64,000 nt of DNA from Selaginella moellendorffii (GCF_000143415.4 NW_003314266.1:380503-444502); one strand, 5' to 3'. Shown: positions 47,938 through 59,625, counted from the first letter of the stretch. The notes: a model not told the origin generated them from the letters alone. Program-made: numbers and translations.

Positions 47938-47944
47938 TTTTATA
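47938..47944 (-). promoter_or_regulatory. TATA box of lectin copy 2
   Basis: TATAAAAT on the minus strand is 37 bp upstream of the ATG. Similar boxes precede copies 3 and 4. Confidence 0.5.
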
Positions 47945-47989
47945 CCACCACAACCTCGTGGAGCGCATGGGAATTCATCGAGGGAAAAG

Positions 47990-48038
47990 GAGGCAAGTAG
48001 GATCGAACTAGTCACCTATCGGACTGCAGGCGATTGGC
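47990..48038 (-). ncRNA. tRNA-Cys-like remnant
   Basis: On the minus strand a 17-nt anticodon arm with loop CTGCAGG (stem ATCG/CGAT) is followed by AGGTGACTAGTTCGATC, a T-arm-like block, and GCCTCC, resembling the 3' two-thirds of tRNA-Cys(GCA). The 5' acceptor and D-arm are missing. The same remnant is found at 50890-50952, so it belongs to the duplicated segment in front of the GT29 gene. Confidence 0.4.
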
Positions 48039-48059
48039 TAGGTTTACAGAGAATGCGAG

Positions 48060-48950
48060 GGAGGAGGAAGCGAAAAATAGAAGCAGCCGCCCAAGCAGCG
48101 GCGGCGGCAGCGAACTGTCGCTGGCGTCCCTGATCGGCGAAGGTGAGGCAAAATCTCGCTGCGATTGTTGGATGTGAATTGATCGGTCTTTCTTGCGAGA
48201 GAAATGTAGGCTTGCAGCGCCCTGGATTTTTCTTTTTCTTACGAGATTTGGACGCTTCTACGCTTGAGTCGGTCCAGCATCATGGTAAGTTTCTGGATCA
48301 TATTTTATTCCATCTCCTCGTCTTCTCTTTCATTTGTTTCGGATGCTTGCAAAATCTATTTGCTTATCCTTGGTATAGCGTAATGTGCAGTTCAAAATCT
48401 ACGAGCCACTGGAATACGAATTTGACGTCTGCGAAACTGGGAACAGGTATTTTCCTGCAAAGTTTGCTCTTCATTGCTCTGGAAGTAACACTTTGAGGTT
48501 GCAGCATCGGAAACTTCCCGATGGCTGGATGGACTACGCTGCGAAACGAATAGCACAACTGTAAGCTAAGCTTGACGTTGATGGAAGTCTTTTATATCGT
48601 TGTGCAGGGGTGCAGCTAACTGTTCCAAGAACATATACTATCGCCAAAGCCATTGTTTTGGCCGCGCCAGTTTGAGACAGGTGGGAAACTTGGAAGACGG
48701 AGTTTGGAAAGGAGATAGATGCTCGCGATATTGTCATCTGAGACAATGAGGCACCAGTGACCACGGTAATCATCTAAAGCTTGCATCTTACTGAGAGCTC
48801 ACAAAAGTTTATTTATTTATTTATTTTACATTTCACAGAAATACACAAAGCATATTGCCATGAAACGGAGTTTTCGGTTGATGCTCGTGGAGTCGTAAGA
48901 AACCTGCTTGAGGTTGCAAAGGGATCTGGTACGTAGTAAATTCTAGACTC
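48060..48950 (+). pseudogene. GT29 sialyltransferase-like pseudogene
   Basis: This is collinear with exons 1 and 3-6 of the intact gene at 51042-52884. The start codon is lost (AAATAGAAG in place of AAAATGGCATGG). Exon 3 lacks the TLLLWE part, exon 4 lacks its middle, and exon 5 lacks the segment before the L-motif and carries a stop in HDIVI(stop)DNEA. Exons 8-10 are deleted apart from a scrap near 48950. Confidence 0.85.
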
Positions 48951-49152
48951 GGTGGATATGTATGGTTTTATGGAATGATAGTCGATAGTCATAATGTTTT
49001 TGTTTTTCCTTAAATCTTCGATCCTTGCAGACACTGGAAATGAACGAAAGCTGATGGCTTCCATGGGAAAAGGAAACAAATGGGGAGTGCTCAGCTTCTT
49101 TTTCCCGTGAAAAGCCTTGTTATTTGCAAGAAGAAAAGTGGTAAGCGGTCCC

Positions 49153-50439
49153 TTATGTGGCTGATAAATTCCCTGCCACCACTGGATTGAATTTCCAGGC
49201 CTGCTGCGTACCAAATGCTTGGTTTGCAGATGCCGGGCGAAGCACGAGAGGATGATACCACGCACTGTTCTGATACTGATTGTCGTTCTGCAGAGCCCAC
49301 TGCAAGTTGGTTCCATCCAGATTGATCGCGAGATAGTCCGTTTTTGAAGCCTGGAATCGGTTCTCAGACCACACGAAACCGTAGTCGAGAGGATCATATT
49401 GAGTCAAGAGCACCTGCCATGATCATCCAATTCGTTTAGTTTGCGAACTTCTTCAAGTTTTCAACAGTGTGCACTAGTTACCTTGTCTCCCGGCTTGGTT
49501 GACCCCTTGAGAGCAAGACCAGTCACCTTGTTTATGAGAACGAACGAGGTGAAGTACGTGGTATCATCTCTTCCTCCAGCGGGAACCTTGTACCATGTCT
49601 ATATGTAATAAAATAGAATGAGATATGATTACAAAGAACGACAAAAAGTACAAACCATGCCGTCGAGAGGAACGTTGCTTGGATGAATAGCCACCACGTT
49701 TGTCTCATCGTTGTGCTTGACTGCATTCTTGAAAGTTACATCCACATTTTGCTGCTTCCAAGTCAAGTATTGCTCATACCAGTCGCATATAATCCTGTAC
49801 TCTTGAGAAGGCTCTGTGCAGCATCATCATATGAACCACAACCGAGAAGAACAAATCATATGCTTACCGTAAGTGACGAGCTTCCAGTGGGAGTTTCCAT
49901 CGCTGTTGGATGTCACCACTGGCACCCCATCCTTGAAGCTAGCACTTGAGGAAGTGTGGCTCAGAAAAAATGACTTGTTTCCAGTCATGGTGATCAAGAC
50001 TTGATTTTCGTGGCTCCCGGAAATACGCCACAGGAGATAATCGTCTTGGACTGCCGGATCATAGTCTCCAATAGTAGCCTTTTGCCATCAAAATTCCATA
50101 TGATCAGCAACAGTGTATAGTATGAATACTGTTTTCTGTTTACCTTGCTTCGAGACGTTGAGTGTGCCTGGGACCGGAGAGCTTTCTTAGAGCCGTGGTT
50201 TACAAACACGAACGCGGAGTCCTGGTTCAGCAAGTTCCATGACTCATCCCTGTACCACAGCTGCACAAGAGTTTCCCATGATGATCGACAACCGGCAAAG
50301 TTTCCAAAGATTTTACCTGGAAGGGGTTGAGCGCGTCCTTGGACCTGAGAACAATCTGGGTGCCTTGCTGAGTAATGCAATAGCCAGGATAAGCAGCGGA
50401 CTCGATGGTGTAGAACTTTGGAGCTGCTGTGAGAGCCAT
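49153..50439 (-). CDS. EUL-like (Euonymus lectin-related) carbohydrate-binding protein, 328 aa
   Basis: Six exons: 50439-50317, 50260-50144, 50078-49868, 49813-49656, 49598-49482, 49413-49153 (987 nt, open throughout, GT-AG introns of about 54-65 bp). There is no signal peptide, so a cytosolic or nuclear location is expected. The N-terminal half (KFYTIESAAYPGYCITQQG; LWYRDESWNLL; FVNHGSKKALRS) looks like a beta-trefoil. The C-terminal half follows the EUL pattern: SFVLINKVTGLALKG, LLTQYDPLDYGFVWSENRF, then DGTNLQWALQN and a final AWKF. EUL proteins bind glycans and respond to stress in plants. The fit is by pattern only, and family membership should be treated as likely. This is the only intact one of four copies here. 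Confidence 0.65.
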
Positions 50440-50525
50440 GTCTCTAAACTCTTAAGAAAAGACTAAAGCTTTTGAGAAGCCAAAGGGATGAGTGTGAAGT
50501 TATAGAGCTCTTTGAACGTATGCCA

Positions 50526-50536
50526 ATTTATATAGT
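50526..50536 (-). promoter_or_regulatory. TATA box of the intact lectin gene
   Basis: CTATATAAAT on the minus strand lies about 90 bp upstream of the ATG, leaving room for a short 5' UTR. Confidence 0.55.
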
Positions 50537-50889
50537 GGCAAGCTTCTCTCGCATTATCCCATGTGTTTCACACTGTCTTCCACTTCCTTACGCTTCTTAC
50601 ACTGACTTTGTGCCTGCCATATCCCATGTGTTTTTTGTGCCTGGTAGCGTTGGTTGAAAGGTTGAGTTATAAGCAAGCTTATCCATGGTGTAATAAAAAA
50701 TGTTTTAAAATTATTTTTAATGAATATATTAGTGATATAATATCTAACAAATATTAAATTTATTTATTGATAAGGGTAAAGTCACAAAAAGATGAAAATT
50801 AATAAATGTAAGTTAATAATATAAAAACTTAGAAATCATTATTTTAGGCGTCGCAACGCTTGTTTTGTTAGAAGAAATTATTTGGCGAA

Positions 50890-50952
50890 GGAGGCAACCA
50901 CGAGTGAACTGGTGACCTATCGGACTGCAGCCGATTGCTCTACCTCCATTAA
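50890..50952 (-). ncRNA. tRNA-Cys(GCA)-like pseudogene with interrupted D-arm
   Basis: Minus strand: GGTAGAGC (3' half of a D-arm), an anticodon arm ATCGGCTGCAGTCCGAT with loop CTGCAGT (anticodon GCA), AGGTCACCAGTTCACTCGTGG as variable loop and T-arm, and GCCTCC. The 5' D-arm half (CGCTCAG) is found about 45 nt farther 5' (near 50993), separated by unrelated AT-rich sequence. The acceptor stem does not pair with the expected 5' end. It is probably non-functional and lies just upstream of the GT29 gene. Confidence 0.45.
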
Positions 50953-51041
50953 CATGTTAATTAACTGAGTCTTCTTTAATCTGACAGCTGAGCGAGCTAG
51001 GTTTACAGGGACGAGCGCGCTTGATCAGTGCGTAGGAGAAA

Positions 51042-52884
51042 ATGGCATGGAAGCAGCCGCCCAAGCAGCAGCGACGGCAGCGACCCTTGCTACTGTCGCT
51101 CCCACTCGCGATTGCGGCGCTGGTGTCCAATTTTCTCGATCTTATATGTTCTTTCCTTTGTTTTCTTCGTTGGAGAGTAGTGATACTTCAATGCTTTCTT
51201 TTTACAGGAAAGAAATGGGCTTGGATTGACTGCAACCGTGAAGGATGCTTGCAAGATCGTGCTGAAATATCCGGAGGGAACAAATAGTACCTGGGTAAGC
51301 AACTAGAAATAGTTTTGCGTGATCGAAGCTTACAAGTTTACTCGGTACAGCGTAATGAGCAGTTCAAAATCTACGAGCCACTGGAATATGAATTTGACGT
51401 CTGCGAGACGCTGCTCCTGTGGGAACAGGTACTTTGCTGCAAGTTTTGCTCTTGATTCAAATAACACTTTTGAGTTTGCAGTATCGAAACGTCACAACGA
51501 TATTGACTCGCGAGTATTTGGATGCACGTCCCGATGGCTGGATGGACTACGCTGCAAAACGAATAGCTCAACTGTAAGCTAAGCTTGATGTTGATGGAAG
51601 TTTTTAATCTAGTTGTGCAGGGGTGCAGCTAACTGTTCCAACCGAAGCCTGTGCGAAGAACATCTCGAGTTGATACTACCGCCAAAGCCACCGTTTTGGC
51701 CGCGCCAGTTTAGGACGTGTGCGGTGGTGGGAAACTCGGGCGACCTTTTAAAGACGGAGTTTGGAAAGGAGATAGATGCTCACGATATTGTCATCCGAGA
51801 CAATGAGGCACCAGTGACCACGGTAATCACCTCACAAAGGTTGCGTACTACTGAGCTCGCAAAAGTTGCTTTCATTTCACAGAAATACGCAAAGCATGTT
51901 GGCATGAAACGGAGTTTTCGATTGATGGCTCGTGGAGTAGTAAGAAACCTGCTTGAGGTTGCAAAGGGATCTGGTACGTAGTAGAAGTCTATGAACGAAG
52001 TACTGGCTTAATGCAAAAGAGGATTTTTGCAGATGATGAAGTGTTGATTATCAAGAGTGTTATCCATCGGGACTTCAACGCTAAAATAAAAGTAATAGGG
52101 CCTTTGACGCTTGCTATGCGGTTTGCTAACTGAGTTTTATCTTTTACAGCTTCTTCCGAATCCTGTCTACTTGTTCCAAGGTGTAGTTTTCCGTCGGGGA
52201 GCGAAAGGGACAGGCATTAAGTCTTTGGAGCTCGCCTTGTCAATGTGTGACTCGGTGGATATGTATGGTTTTACGGTGGATCCAGGCTACACGGAATGGT
52301 ATTGACTCACACTCCTTCCAACTTATCATTGTACCATTCTTTTCATCTATAGGACTCGTTACTTCTCGGCTCCTCGCAAGGGACACAATCCACTACAAGG
52401 CAGAGCCTACTATCAACTGTTGGAATGCCTCGGGGTAAGAAGAACGACTATGGATTATCATTGACAGTCTCCGTGCATACAGACAATGAGGCTGCATTCT
52501 CCAATGCGAGAAGCCAGAAAGCAAGACTGGTCGGTCATTCCGACCCGACCGACAGTAAACGCAGCCTACTACGCAGCAATGGGACTCAAACGAAAGCCAG
52601 GCAAAGACCAGGGAGCTTTCAAGAACTGCAAAGTATGGGGAAGTTCATCTCGAAATGGACGCCTGTCAGGATCAAAAGACATGAACGAGACCCGCAAGAA
52701 CTCAAACTACGCAAAGTGGGAGAAAACAAGCGTGAACTCCCTGAGAAGTGAAGCTCAACACCATTACCGCGCCATGGAAGGCGTCACCATGTACAAGATC
52801 GACGGCAACAAGCTCGAGGACCTGGTGTGCATCAGACCACAGCAGGAGCAGCAGCGCAGCCATGGGAAACAAAAAAAATCTTAG
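51042..52884 (+). CDS. Sialyltransferase-like protein, GT29 family, 440 aa
   Basis: Ten exons: 51042-51122, 51208-51294, 51351-51428, 51482-51573, 51621-51822, 51883-51973, 52033-52091, 52150-52298, 52353-52434, 52483-52884 (1323 nt, one open frame). A type II anchor follows the basic N-terminus ([18 protein letters not shown], residues ~10-27), fitting a Golgi membrane enzyme. The L-motif is [20 protein letters not shown] and continues [11 protein letters not shown]; the S-motif is [20 protein letters not shown]. The [19 protein letters not shown] block and LHSPMRE follow, as in plant GT29 proteins (Arabidopsis SIA1/SIA2 type). Plants lack clear sialic acid; members are linked to KDO/DHA-related transfer in pectin RG-II and to pollen tube growth. 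The donor here is not known. All introns are 48-85 bp. Confidence in the model is high. Confidence 0.93.
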
Positions 52885-53025
52885 TGACTCTCGACGAGGA
52901 CGCAACACTGGCGCTTTAGCATACTGCCCGGCTCTGGCAGCTCGCCGTGCGTCACTATGGATCCGGCAAGAAGCTAACAGGCTCGTCCAGGCAGAGCTCC
53001 CCGGCTGCGATGGCATGCATCGGCC
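52880..53025 (+). repeat. 3' flank of GT29, duplicated at 55246-55395
   Basis: The stretch starting CTTAGTGACTCTC and continuing through GCCCGGCTCTGGCAGCTCGC to ATGGCATGC is repeated with about 85-90% identity at 55246-55395. The second copy follows a GT29 exon 3 scrap, so a partial gene plus its flank was duplicated and then shortened. Confidence 0.7.
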
Positions 53026-53030
53026 TCTTC

Positions 53031-53402
53031 CTACTGGCCAGAGCATCCGAGGAGATCAACCATGCAGCGGCAGTGATCTCCGAGTAAGGAAAGCCCGTAG
53101 TTCACAGTGATGGAGCAGAAGATCTCGTACGCAACTTCGAGCAGACCAGCGTGGCTACACGCAGCTAGAACGCAGACGAACGTGGCTTGATCCGGCAGCA
53201 TTCCTTTCAGGTGGAAGCTGTGGATCTTGAGGGACCGGACGATGCGACCAGCTTGGCCGTCAATCGCGATCATCCAAGAGACAGGACTTCGATCCAACAA
53301 GATCTTTCTGGCCAGGCCTGGAGCACAAGACGCCGCTGCGAGCCGGCATGGTGTGAAAGAATCTAGACATCGCCGCTCTGGGCTTACGAAGTCGGGGGAC
53401 AT
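53031..53402 (-). pseudogene. PPR (pentatricopeptide repeat) gene fragment
   Basis: Minus-strand residues PDQATFVCVLAACSHAGLLE, then YGLSLLGDHCRCMVDLLG, are the typical L/S-type PPR pattern of plant organelle RNA-binding proteins. Upstream residues (WMIAIDGQAGR) fit a preceding repeat. Only about two repeats are present, and the frame ends inside the third. It is therefore a fragment, inserted between the GT29 gene and lectin copy 4. Confidence 0.75.
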
Positions 53403-53550
53403 CTCGAAGATCCTGGGAGCTGAGGCGATCTTGCCGGAGATTAGCCTGAGATCATCGTGTTTGCAGAGACGATGATCGAGCCGATCATGATCAAACAGGG
53501 AGTTTTATTTGCAAGAAGAAAACTGGTAATGAGTACAGCATGGTTCATGG

Positions 53551-54802
53551 TTAACTGCCTGCCACCACTGGATTGAATTTCCAGGCCTGCTGCTCAAGAT
53601 ATCCTTGGTTTGCAGATGCTGGGCGGAGCGTGAGAGGACGGTACCACGCACTGTTCTGGTACTGATCATCGTTCTGCAGAGCCCACTGCAAATTTGTTCC
53701 ATCCAGCTTGATCGCGAGATAGTCCGTGTTTGAAGCCTGAAATCGGTTCTCAGACCACACGAAGTCGTAGTCGAGAGGATCATATTGAGTCAATAGCACC
53801 TGCGATGATCGTCAAGTTCAGTTTGCAAAGTTTTCAAAGAGTGCTTTGTTGACCCTTTGAGTGCTAAACCAGTCACCTTGTTTATGAGGATGAACGAGGT
53901 GAAGTACGTGGTATCGTCTCGGCCTCTGGCGGGGACCTTGTACCATATCTATTATGATAACACATGTGAGATCGAAGATGATAGTGTCAGATCAAAGTTA
54001 CAAACCATGCCATCAAGAGAAATGTTGTTTGGACTAACAGCAACCACATTTGTCTCGTCGTTGTGCTTGATTGCATCCTTGAAAGTGACGTCCACATTTT
54101 GCTGCTTCCAAGTCAAGTACTGCCCAAACCAGTGACACAGAATCCTGTACACTTGAGAAGGCTCTGTGCAGCACAACGAGAAGATCAAAGGGAATTAGCC
54201 ACAAGTCCAGAGGATTACCATAAGTGACGAGCTTCCACCGGGAGCTTCCACCGCTGGTGGATGTCACCACCGGCACCCCGTCTTTGAATTTCGAACTTGA
54301 GGAAGTGTGGCTCAAGAACGCAGACGAATTCCCAGTCATTGTGATCGAAACTTGATCGTCCGAGCTTTGGCCAACAGACCAGAGGAGAGAATCGTCCTCG
54401 ACAGCCGGATCATAGTCTCCAACAGTAGCCTTTCATTTCATTTTGAGCAAACGTAGACAAGCTTGCAGTGATGCTATATCTTGACAACGCGTCGAGATGT
54501 TGAGATTTCCTGGGAGCGGAGAGCTTTCTTGGAGCCGTGGTTTATAAAACACGAACGCAGAGAGGCCACTGGTATCCTGGCTCAGGAACTGCCATGACTC
54601 GTCCCTGTACCACAGCTGTAGAAGAGTTTCCCCATCAAAACCAAGATGATAAAAATTTGGATAAGTTTTAGATCTGGATCCTGGAAGGGATTGAGCGCGT
54701 CCTTGGACTTGAGAACAATCTGGGTGCCTTATGAGTAACATAGTAGCCAGGATAAGCAACTGATTCGATGGTGTAGAACTTTGGAGCTGCTGTGAGAGCC
54801 AT
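53551..54802 (-). pseudogene. EUL-like lectin gene (copy 4), frameshifted
   Basis: ATG at 54802-54800, with a TATAAAA box about 55-60 bp upstream. Exon 1 has a 1-nt deletion after GYYVT and has lost its GT donor (CAG|GAT). Exon 2 has an extra T after AFVF. Later exons are well preserved, and the last exon (53799-53551) reads through without a stop to AWKFNPVVAGS. The pattern of lesions early and intact sequence late suggests recent inactivation. Confidence 0.75.
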
Positions 54803-55059
54803 TGATCTTATAAGAAACACACTAGAGAGGAGTGAGCGTTAGGCTGGAAAGTACGCCATTTTATACTACCACAACGTGGAGCGCATGGGAACATGGAATC
54901 CGAAGTTTGTGCTTTCTTTAATTTTTTTCTTGGTACTTGTTTGTTAACAACAATTCGCTGACGAACACTACTGTGAAGTTAAATGCTTCACGGTAGGACT
55001 ATAAAGACAATAAGTTAAAAAGTTTTATGGCTCACAGTTGTGCACGACATAGAAATATA

Positions 55060-55395
55060 TTAAGGAGGCAATCTAAAATCTACGAGCCACTGGAATATGA
55101 ATTTGACGTCTATGAAATGCTGCTCCTGTGGGAACAGGTGGTCTATTTTGCTACAAATTTCAAGTTGACAGTATCAAAGCTTCACAACAATATTCAACGT
55201 TTTACAGCTCTACATGGAGGATATTGTTTTGTGTTCTTCATTGACACTTAGTGACTCTCAACAAGGACATTGGTGAGCAAAAATGGTGCTTTAGAATACC
55301 ACCCGGCTCTGGTGGCTCGCCGTGCGTCGCTATGGATCCGGCAAGAAGCAAGCAGGCTCATCCAGGTAGAGCTCCCCAGCTGCAATGGCATGCAA
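55060..55395 (+). pseudogene. GT29 fragment (exon 3/4 scrap plus 3' flank)
   Basis: AAATCTACGAGCCACTGGAA onward encodes [21 protein letters not shown], matching exon 3 of the GT29 gene, with a scrap of exon 4 after a TTGACAG acceptor. From 55246 it matches the 3' flank at 52880. A 24-bp piece (ATATTCAACGTTTTACAGCTCT) occurs at 55190 and again at 55398. Confidence 0.75.
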
Positions 55396-55514
55396 CAATA
55401 TTCAACGTTTTACAGCTCTGAGACAAATTGGGATCAAAGCGCACCGCGCTAATGGACAGAACAGGAAAACCCTAATGTCCACAATGTGTAACACTCCCCC
55501 CAAACCGAAGCCAC

Positions 55515-57117
55515 TCACCAAACCAAATCTATCGCATAGGAGCTGAAACTAGTGTGGCCCCAATGGCTTGGTGAGAAGGTCGGCTGGCATGTCCTGTGTC
55601 CTGAGATGTTGGATGGCCAAGATGCCACCATCAACCAACTCATGCACGTAGTGAAATTGGACTTCAATGTGCTTTGAGCGAGCATGGTGGACAGGGTTCT
55701 TGGACATGGTAATGCTGTTTTAGTTGTCACACCAAGAGGTAGTGGGGCCAGCTTGTGCACATCCCAGCTCAGCAAGTAACCATCGCTAGACCATGTCCCT
55801 GCTACCAGTATTGAGTGTGATGTACTCCGCTTCTGCACTAGAAAGTGCCACCACAGATTGTTGCTTGGAGGCCCATGTGATGGCACCTCCTGAGAAGGAA
55901 ATGCAAATGCCAGAAGTCGAGTGATGGCCTTTGTTGTTGGCAAAACTAGCATCCATGTAGCATGTCAATGATGCATCACCCCTTGAATAAGCAATGTTGT
56001 AGTCCATAGTGCCTCAGAGGTATCTCACGATACACTTGGCAGCTTGCCAATGTATGGTGGTTGGTGATGTGTTGTATTGACTCAAGGCAATAGTTGCATA
56101 TGTGATGTCAGGGCAAGTCATCAGGGCCAAATATGTGAGGCAACCAATGAGATGCCAATAGGGAGTCCTATTGGGTAGAGGCTCACCAGATTGCTCAACT
56201 GTGAGGTCAATAGCACCAACAACCATCGGGGTCTTGACGGGGTGGCAATCACACATACCAAACCGATCCAACAAGACTTCGACTTTATGTCATTGGCTAA
56301 GAATGTAGCCACTAGACTCAGGATCGCGTGTGACTTCAAAGCCAAGAAAGTAGGAGACTTGGCCAAGGTCCTTCATCTGGAATTGCTGGCTGAGAGCAGC
56401 TTTCAGAGCAGCAATGGCATCCATGTCATCACCCATAATGAGCAAATCATCAACGCAGAGGGCCACAATAAGCATGCTCTCAACATGACTATTCACATAC
56501 ACATTATGATCAGCATGGCAGCGACAAAAGCCCTGAGTGCGTAGGGTGGCATCAAAATTTTGATACCAAATATAAGAGCTCTATTTTAGGCCATATAAAG
56601 CTTTCTGCAATTGCCATGTACAGCCACCAGGGTCAAAACCAGGAGGTATATGCATATAGATGTCCTCTTGCAAATCCCCATTCAAAAATGCAGTTTTGAC
56701 ATCCATATGGTGGACTTGCCATTTGCGAGCAGCCGCAAGTGCAAAAAAAGTATGGAGGCTGGCAATTTTTACAACTGGTGAGAATGTTTCATTATAATCA
56801 AGGCCATGAACTTAGCAAAAACTGCGAACAATCAACCGTGCCTTATAACGTACAACTTGACAATTTTTCCCATACTTTTTGGAAAAAATCCATTTTGGAT
56901 CCAAAACATGTCGTCTTGGTGGCGCTGAATTAACTGGAACATTAATTTTGTTAAACCGAATGGAAGAAACTTCTTCTGCAATGGCTTCCATCCAAGATAG
57001 AGCCTTAGGTCCTGAGACGGCCTTATCATGGGTCATGGGGATGCCAATGTCAACAAGGCCATAAAAGTCATCAAGCTCTGCAGCATCTGCTTCAGCATTT
57101 TCCTGGACTTTCAACAA
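55515..57117 (-). pseudogene. Copia reverse transcriptase / RNase H
   Basis: RT pieces: DPKWIFSKKYGKNCQVVRYK (about 56940-56850), ALCVDDLLIMGDD with both catalytic Asp (about 56460-56420), SYFLGFEVTRD. Then LTYLALMTCPDITYA (56170-56100) and RNase H (MDASFANNKGHHSTSGICIS, LSSAEAEYITLN; 55960-55800). Frames shift several times. Confidence 0.8.
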
Positions 57118-57627
57118 GGGCCAATGTTCCTAGGGGTGATCAAGAACTAGCATCAGATTAGGCATGCCACGACGTCAACAAGGTGGTGGAGGTGTCAGAG
57201 GCTTGTCCTCGACTGGAGGAGCATCAGCTGGTTCAAGCATGTCCAGAAGTGGAGGATTCCCCAATGGAATCTCTAGTGGCAACTCATGAATAGGATCTTG
57301 AGGCGGAGGCAAGAGTGGACCATCTCCCATAAGTGGGATCAAAGGAACAAGTGGAGTCTCAGCAATGAAAGAAGGATCTTGAAGAGCCTCTGTAAACATG
57401 GGAAAGTCATCTTCATTGAACATGACGTTTGTGCTTACAAGAGCCTTGTAAGACGCAAGATCCCACAACTTGTAAGCTTTTCTCCCGATAGTGTTGTCCT
57501 GTGCATATCCCACGAAGATGAAATTTTTACTTTTGGGATCTAGCTTTTTCCGAAGTTGATCAAGGGTATATGCGTATGCTGCACAACCGAAAACTTAAAA
57601 GTGGGATACATCAGGAATAGAACCTGT

Positions 57628-58477
57628 CTAAAATGCCTTAGGGGTTTTTCCATCCAAAGCAGCCGTGGCAAGGTGATTTTGGACATGCATTCCTGTGGCT
57701 ATGGCCTCTTGCCAAAACATCTTGTTAAAATATGCATCAGCTAACAAAGCACGAGTAATATTGACAAGAGTGCGATTCTTTCTTTCTGCAACACCATTTT
57801 GCTGGGGGGTGTAGTGGGCTGTGGCTTGCAATCGTATGCCTACATCATGACAGATGCCCTGAAGCTCATTGTTGAGGTATTCACCACCACCATCAACTCA
57901 AAGAGTTTTTATCTTTTGACCAAAGAGATTTTCAACATAGGCCTTGTACGTTTGAAAGGTAGCAACTGCATCATTCTTATGCATCAAGAAGTGGATGCAT
58001 GTTCGACAGATATAGTCATCAATGAATGTGATGAAATAGCTTGCACCATCATGACTTGGCATGTCCATAGGGCCGCAAAAATCAAGTCCAGAAATCCAAA
58101 AGTCCAATTGCTCAATGCTTGCTCGGCAAGAAATTCCGGTGGTGATGCTTGCCTAAAACTCAAGCTTCACAAAATATAGATGGGATATGTTAGAAATCCA
58201 ATCCAATAACAATATCTTGGGATTTCATCCATTGAAGAGATTGGTAATGGACATGACCAAGTCTCTTATGCCAAAGCTCCACATGAGAATCTGCCTCCAT
58301 AGTTTGAAAGGCTTGAACTTGGTTGGCAACAGTAATCTCATACAAGTCCTCAATGCGTGGCCCACGAAACAACTGTGTACCAAGCATATGAAAGTCATTA
58401 AAGTCAACCAAAGAGACTCCCTTTGCATCAAAGACTACCACTACATTTTGATCACATATCTTGGCGATGGACATTAA
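57628..58477 (-). pseudogene. Copia integrase
   Basis: The pre-integrase motif LWHKRLGHVHYQSLQWM lies at about 58300-58250. Core Asp residues are in GLDFCGPM and FIDDY (58100-58020). The 'AHYTPQQNGVAERKNRTL' block with the catalytic Glu is at 57825-57770. At least one stop separates the halves. Confidence 0.8.
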
Positions 58478-58990
58478 GTTTCATTGCAAGGTAAAAACGT
58501 GCATGGGACCATCAAAGGCCAATGATCAAGTGAGAGCCAAAATTGCCCGATGCCTTCCATGGGGAAAGTGGTATTGTCACTTAAATGAACACCACATTTT
58601 CCAATGCTCGGCTGATAACACTTGAAAAGACTCTTCTTATTGCCCATAATATTAGTACAACTAGAGTTTAAGAGCCACTTGCTTGGTGCTGCAATTGCCT
58701 CTGCATTATAAAGTTCCTCAATAGCCTCATTTTCTATAGCAATTCCATTAGATTGGCTTTCACTGTCGTAGCTAGTCGCTTGATAGGCTATAGAGCAATG
58801 CAATCTTGAGCCAATGGCTCATCTCCAAGCAGCGAGTGCACTGATTCTTGGCAAGTCTGGGCTTGGCATGCCTAGATGCCATGGAATTTTGCCCTTTCTG
58901 GGCATTTGCAGCTGCATGTGGTTTTGCCACCTTGGCATCACCAGAAGCTCGCGAAGCATACATAGGCTGTAGGATTTTTGCTCTCTCGCT

Positions 58991-59617
58991 TTACATGGCC
59001 TCAATGTCGTGAAGACTCCTCACGGCATTTGCCCAAGTCATCCCTGGTTGGAGAAGCAGGCTCTCAACTTGGCCATCCAACATCTCAGGACACAGGACAT
59101 GCCAGCTGACCTTCTCACCAAGCATCAAGGACCTGTAGAGCCGCAGCCTTTGCTGCTCATCCGTGAGACAGTGCTTCGCCCTAGTAGTTGCAAGTTGTGT
59201 GAAAAAGCCTTGGAGCTTGGCAATGTGAGTCTGGATACTGCCATTTTCCTCTAGCCTTAAGGACTCCATTTGTGAATAAATGTTGAAGACATCCATTTCA
59301 CTCTTGGTGCTGTAGGTGTCACTCAACCACTTTTAGAGCTCTGCTGTAGTGGACTTTGGAATCGATGAGGCAGCAAAGAGAACATTTAAGGACAAGCATA
59401 TCGCAATACTCCCTTTAGCCTTGGAATCCCAAAGGTTCCAATCATGCACCTTAGCAGCACTAGAGCCTAGAGTTGGTGATGACTCTATCCCATCTACAAT
59501 CCCCAACAAACCATGAAACAAGAGATAGGATTCAAGATGGATCTTGAATCCCTCAAACCCTTCTCCATCAAACTCACGGATGGATGGCTTTGTTTCCATA
59601 GTGCTATCCCAGCTCCG
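58991..59617 (-). pseudogene. Copia gag
   Basis: METKPSIREFDGEGFEGFKI begins near 59600, 12 bp after the primer-binding site, followed by W(N)LWDSKAKGSIAICLS. After a stop, the frame resumes with MDVFNIYSQMESLRLEENGS and HIAKLQGFFTQLA (UBN2-type gag domain). The knuckle piece lies at about 58840-58800. Confidence 0.75.
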
Positions 59618-59625
59618 ATACCATG

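Larger units (their letters stand above)
55490..59625 (-). mobile_element. Ty1/copia retrotransposon, decayed
   Basis: The minus-strand order gag, protease, integrase, RT, RNase H is diagnostic of Ty1/copia. Starting from the right: primer-binding site (TGGTATCGGAGC, 59611-59622 minus) next to LTR sequence at 59626; gag 59600-58991; knuckle CTRCLEMSHWLK; protease block WLLNSSCTN (about 58680); LWHKRLGHVHYQ (about 58270); integrase GLDFCGPMDMPSHDGA, FITFIDDY and QQNGVAERKNRT (58107-57700); RT ALCVDDLLIMGDD (about 56430); RNase H LSSAEAEYITLN (about 55830). A polypurine tract (GGTTTGGGGGGAGTG, 55494-55508 minus) ends the internal part. Many stops and frame changes are present, and a matching left LTR was not found. 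Confidence 0.85.

Noticed and set aside
52425-52751. A separate 108-codon gene downstream of GT29
   Set aside because: In the alternative frame the stretch is exon 10 of the GT29 gene (LHSPMRE onward), joined by a 48-bp intron. The 108-codon ORF is a shadow.
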